A DNA stretch of 64,000 bases from Salinibacterium sp. M195 (GTDB taxonomy: Bacteria; Actinomycetota; Actinomycetes; Actinomycetales; Microbacteriaceae). Both the position numbers and the translations under genes were made by a program. The notes below the pieces were generated by a model. That model searched no databases and had not been told where the DNA came from. It saw only the letters and a program-made list of their open reading frames with translations. This document shows, piece after piece, positions 61,514 through 64,000 of this stretch; position 1 is the stretch's first letter; each line of letters begins with the position of its first letter. The stretch lies in assembly GCF_019443965.1 (NCBI RefSeq), contig NZ_CP040814.1:1736001-1800000 (forward strand), in the 5' to 3' direction.

Positions 61514-62470
61514 TTAACGATTGACTCTCTCTCGGTAGTCCCGCTTCGTTCGAACGATAGCGTCTGGCCGACCCTTGGTGTTCTCAAAAGCACGCCAAAC
61601 GTATAGCCCGACAATTCCGAGGGCCACAAGAATACTGAACGTTGAGAAGAGAATCACCAACATTAGCGGCGCATACCCTGGTTCGGTGATGCCCCCGGTG
61701 ACGTAGGCAATTAGGACTATAATTCCGAAAAGGAGGGTGAAAATGCCTCCAAGCATACCTACGGCGATCAGCAATGTTAGCGGAAGGTCTGTGAAATTGA
61801 AGACGCTATCCAGGAGGTAGCGAATCTTCTTGACTGCTGTCCAACCACTTTTCCCGTGTTCACGCGGTTGGCGCTCATAGGGGATTTCAGTTCGGCGAAA
61901 TCCCACCCAGTACAGCAGGCCGACGAGACTTGAATGGGATTCGCCCAAGGCGAGCACTTCGTCCGAAACGGCGCGATTGCAGGCGAAGATGTCAACTCCG
62001 CCTTCAGGCATTTCCGGGAAAATATAGCGCCTATATAGGCGCCAAAATACCCCAGAGGTCCACTTGCTTAGTGCAGGATCGTTCCGAGCTACCCGGCGGC
62101 CAACGGTGATGTCGACTTCGTCTGTCGCCAGCGCTCGGAAAAAGTCAATGACGAGTTCGGGTGGTTCTTGCATGTCTGCGGCCATCACGGCAATGTAGTC
62201 GCCCGTGGCGTGCTTCATGCCTGTCCGGATCGCTGCGAATGAACCGAAGTTCTTGGAGTGCAGGATGAGCTGCGTGGGAAGCTGAAATGTTGGCAGCAAT
62301 TGGGTCAAAACTGCATAGGAGTCGTCGGGCGAGGCATCGACAACGAAGACGATTTCGATTTGGCCGTTTATTTCACCGGCTAGGCCTTTAAGCCGTGCCA
62401 GCAAATCGGGGAGGCTCCCGGCATTCCCATAGACAGGAACAACAATTGAGAACGTTTTCATAGCCGTCAA
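61514..62470 (-). CDS. GT2-family glycosyltransferase, polyprenyl-phosphate type
   Basis: The 318-residue enzyme has an N-terminal GT-A domain (TFSIVVPVYGNAGSLPDLLARL, FVVDASPDDS, IAVMAADMQEPPELVIDFF with the metal-binding Asp, GRRVARNDP) and two C-terminal helices (LLIAVGMLGGIFTLLFGIIVLIAYV and LMLVILFSTFSILVALGIVGLYVW). This is the DPM1/GtrB/YfdH layout that makes a polyprenyl-phosphate sugar. It overlaps the DegT aminotransferase by 4 bases. Confidence 0.9.
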   Translation of the reverse strand: MTAMKTFSIVVPVYGNAGSLPDLLARLKGLAGEINGQIEIVFVVDASPDDSYAVLTQLLPTFQLPTQLILHSKNFGSFAAIRTGMKHATGDYIAVMAADMQEPPELVIDFFRALATDEVDITVGRRVARNDPALSKWTSGVFWRLYRRYIFPEMPEGGVDIFACNRAVSDEVLALGESHSSLVGLLYWVGFRRTEIPYERQPREHGKSGWTAVKKIRYLLDSVFNFTDLPLTLLIAVGMLGGIFTLLFGIIVLIAYVTGGITEPGYAPLMLVILFSTFSILVALGIVGLYVWRAFENTKGRPDAIVRTKRDYRERVNR

Positions 62471-63600
62471 ATCAGCGTCCCGATAGCGTTGCAGACGCGA
62501 TCGACCTCGCCCTCAGTCAGCTCAGGAAAGCACGGGAGAGAGAAGATTTCAGACGAGGCTAGTTCAGTGACCGGAAGTGACTGACTGACGGGCCTAAAGC
62601 CGGGTTGTTTATAGTCCGGGTAAGGAAAATGAATATCTGTTTGCACGCCCTGCCTGACTAGCGCTGCGCGCAGCTCCGTTCGTCGAGAGCTTCGTGCGAC
62701 AGCGAGGTGGCCTACGTGGTGCTCACCCACTGCAGGCATAACTTGGAGGGGGCCTCCGGCCGAAGCCTCTGTATAACGGGCAATGATGGCGCGGCGACGT
62801 CCGTTCAGTCCATCCAGCTGGGGTATACGGGAACGAAGGAAGGCGGCCTGCAGCTCGTCGAGGCGCGAGTTCATGCCCCCCGGAAGCTCGGCCTGGTACT
62901 TTGATGACCATCCGTATTGGCGCAACTGCTTGACGGTGTCCGCATGCTTCTGGTTGTTGGTCAGGACCGCGCCACCATCTCCGATCGCGCCGAGATTTTT
63001 CGTCGGATAAAAGCTTGTTGCTGCTATATCCCCAAATGAACCTGCAACACGTCCATTTCGGCGCGCTCCGATGGCTTGCGCGCAGTCCTCCACGACGCGG
63101 ATGCCTGATGCATGGCACATTTCAACCAGCGTCGTTATGTCCGTCAGATTTCCGTAGAGATGGGTGACAACCAACACTCCGACGTCAGCTGTTAGCGAGG
63201 ATTGAACTGAAGTGGCGCTGAGGCAGAGTGAATCTGAGTCCACGTCGGCATAGCGAACAACGAAGCCGGCCCGCAGTGCCGCTGTGGACGTGTAGCCGCC
63301 GGCGTTGGCCGCAGTCACGACAACGTTACGGCCCTTTGGCATGACGGCCTTGATCGCCAACTCCAGTGCGTCGGTACCGGAAGCTACACCTAGTACGTGG
63401 TCAAGGTTAAGGTAAGCACCCAACTCTTGTTGAAACGCATCATGGTTGGGCCCCATAACGACATGTCCTGAATCCAAGACATTGGCGAGAGCACCGGACA
63501 GCGCAACTCGGTCCCGCGAGATTGCGCGTGAGAGGTCGTTCATGGGGACTACGGGACGGTCGGGAGATTCGATCAAAGCAGGGTCCTCAATGTGGGTCAT
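62467..63600 (-). CDS. DegT/DnrJ/EryC1-type sugar aminotransferase
   Basis: The 377-residue PLP enzyme has SGHVVMGPNHDAFQQELGAYLNLDHVLGVASGTDALELAIKA, VVVTAANAGGYTSTAALRAG, VEDCAQAIGARRNGRVAGSFGDIAATSFYPTKNLGAIGDGGAV with the Schiff-base Lys, and YGWSSKYQAELPGGMNSRLDELQAAFL. It is like FdtB/QdtB, the 3-aminotransferases of dTDP-3-amino-3,6-dideoxyhexoses, in agreement with the FdtD-like protein nearby. It is the first gene of the minus-strand cluster as far as the window shows. Confidence 0.9.
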   Translation of the reverse strand: MTHIEDPALIESPDRPVVPMNDLSRAISRDRVALSGALANVLDSGHVVMGPNHDAFQQELGAYLNLDHVLGVASGTDALELAIKAVMPKGRNVVVTAANAGGYTSTAALRAGFVVRYADVDSDSLCLSATSVQSSLTADVGVLVVTHLYGNLTDITTLVEMCHASGIRVVEDCAQAIGARRNGRVAGSFGDIAATSFYPTKNLGAIGDGGAVLTNNQKHADTVKQLRQYGWSSKYQAELPGGMNSRLDELQAAFLRSRIPQLDGLNGRRRAIIARYTEASAGGPLQVMPAVGEHHVGHLAVARSSRRTELRAALVRQGVQTDIHFPYPDYKQPGFRPVSQSLPVTELASSEIFSLPCFPELTEGEVDRVCNAIGTLI

Positions 63601-64000
63601 TGTGAAGTCTAACCGTGCACCAGTGATCGTCGACGCCGGGTGAGCTTCGGGCTCCGCGAGGTCGGCTCCTCAGAGTTGATGTTTTGCTGAAATAGCCCAT
63701 TGATGGCGTCGTTCGAGCGAGGGATATCTCTGCGGTTCCTCTAATCCGATTGATTCAACCCTGAGAGGTTAGAGGCCGTCAGCAAGTGCGTGTCGAACGA
63801 TGTGGAATGTTCCGGAGCCGTTTGCGTGCACAGAATCTCTCAATACTTGGGAGTGAGTTTCGAGCGTGCTCCCGAGCGGGACTAGGAAAACGTGATTCGG
63901 CCCTAGTGGGCACCAAAACGGTTGACTTCGGCCTGGCCTCAAGTCGAAGTGGTCTGGAAGTTGACGTGGGTGAAATCTCCGCATGAGGCCGGAAGACCGC
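63601..64000. other. right-edge intergenic region
   Basis: The 400 bases beyond the aminotransferase start contain the upstream region of the sugar cluster. No RNA gene or convincing gene was found. Short frames on both strands near 63770-63986 have no recognised domain. Confidence 0.4.

Overview
The window looks like chromosome of a high-GC Gram-positive actinomycete, most probably a member of the Microbacteriaceae. The signs are many GTG starts, ATGA-type gene overlaps, the long form of LeuA, a recO-uppS pair, a dusB-dgt-dnaG run, a DUF559/AbiEi-like protein and an LAxTG sortase-type surface protein. The family assignment is an inference from gene content; no database was searched.

Layout. 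1-3033: the end of a sensor kinase, its LuxR-type regulator and an FtsX/MacB-like ABC exporter. 3163-5136: leuA behind a leucine-rich leader peptide and hairpin (attenuator), with a strong terminator. 5199-6920: a TRIC-family membrane protein and an NmrA-like protein on the minus strand. 7077-8614: recO-uppS. 8710-14326: an NrtR-type regulator with a palindromic candidate operator, then nadA-nadB-nadC and a cysteine desulfurase (NAD de novo pathway plus Fe-S supply for NadA). 14296-17828: a LysR regulator divergent from a class V aminotransferase, then glyS. 17829-20008: two copies of a ~100 bp inverted-repeat element (a third is at 6005-6104), a DUF559 protein, and a DsbA-like protein with a 49-codon partner. 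20085-25384: a membrane protein, a YbaK deacylase, dusB, dgt and dnaG. 25545-32927: a peptide-type ABC importer whose third ATPase domain has lost catalytic residues, ending in a lactonase-like propeller. 32979-39703: tRNA-Asn, a second two-component system, azlCD, def, a NIPA-like transporter, a GT4 glycosyltransferase and dps.

39829-43233 is the most unusual part. A tRNA gene with anticodon CAT is cut in its anticodon loop by about 3.3 kb of foreign-looking DNA flanked by an 11-bp direct repeat. The insert carries one large gene, a PrrC/RloC-type ATPase with a zinc-hook CxxC and a candidate anticodon-nuclease Arg/Glu/His set, plus a complete, different tRNA with anticodon CAT. No integrase was seen. 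The layout suggests a tRNA-targeting defence island that lies inside a tRNA gene and supplies a replacement tRNA; the function is inference.

43464-48269: a glycine-rich LAxTG surface protein, a resolvase relic, and a methyltransferase/thioredoxin-reductase-like pair divergent from a TetR gene with a tandem operator. 48270-57590: a compact catabolic cluster (MHS transporter, FAD oxidoreductase, CoA transferase, enoyl-CoA hydratase, DapA-like lyase, SDR, aldehyde dehydrogenase, ferredoxin) with an XRE-cupin regulator; an AT-rich motif is shared by the transporter promoter and the regulator promoter. 57881-63600: a minus-strand cell-surface sugar cluster with a frameshifted large membrane protein, an FdtD-like isomerase/acetyltransferase, GtrA, a GT2 glycosyltransferase and a DegT aminotransferase, consistent with a 3-acetamido-3,6-dideoxyhexose pathway.
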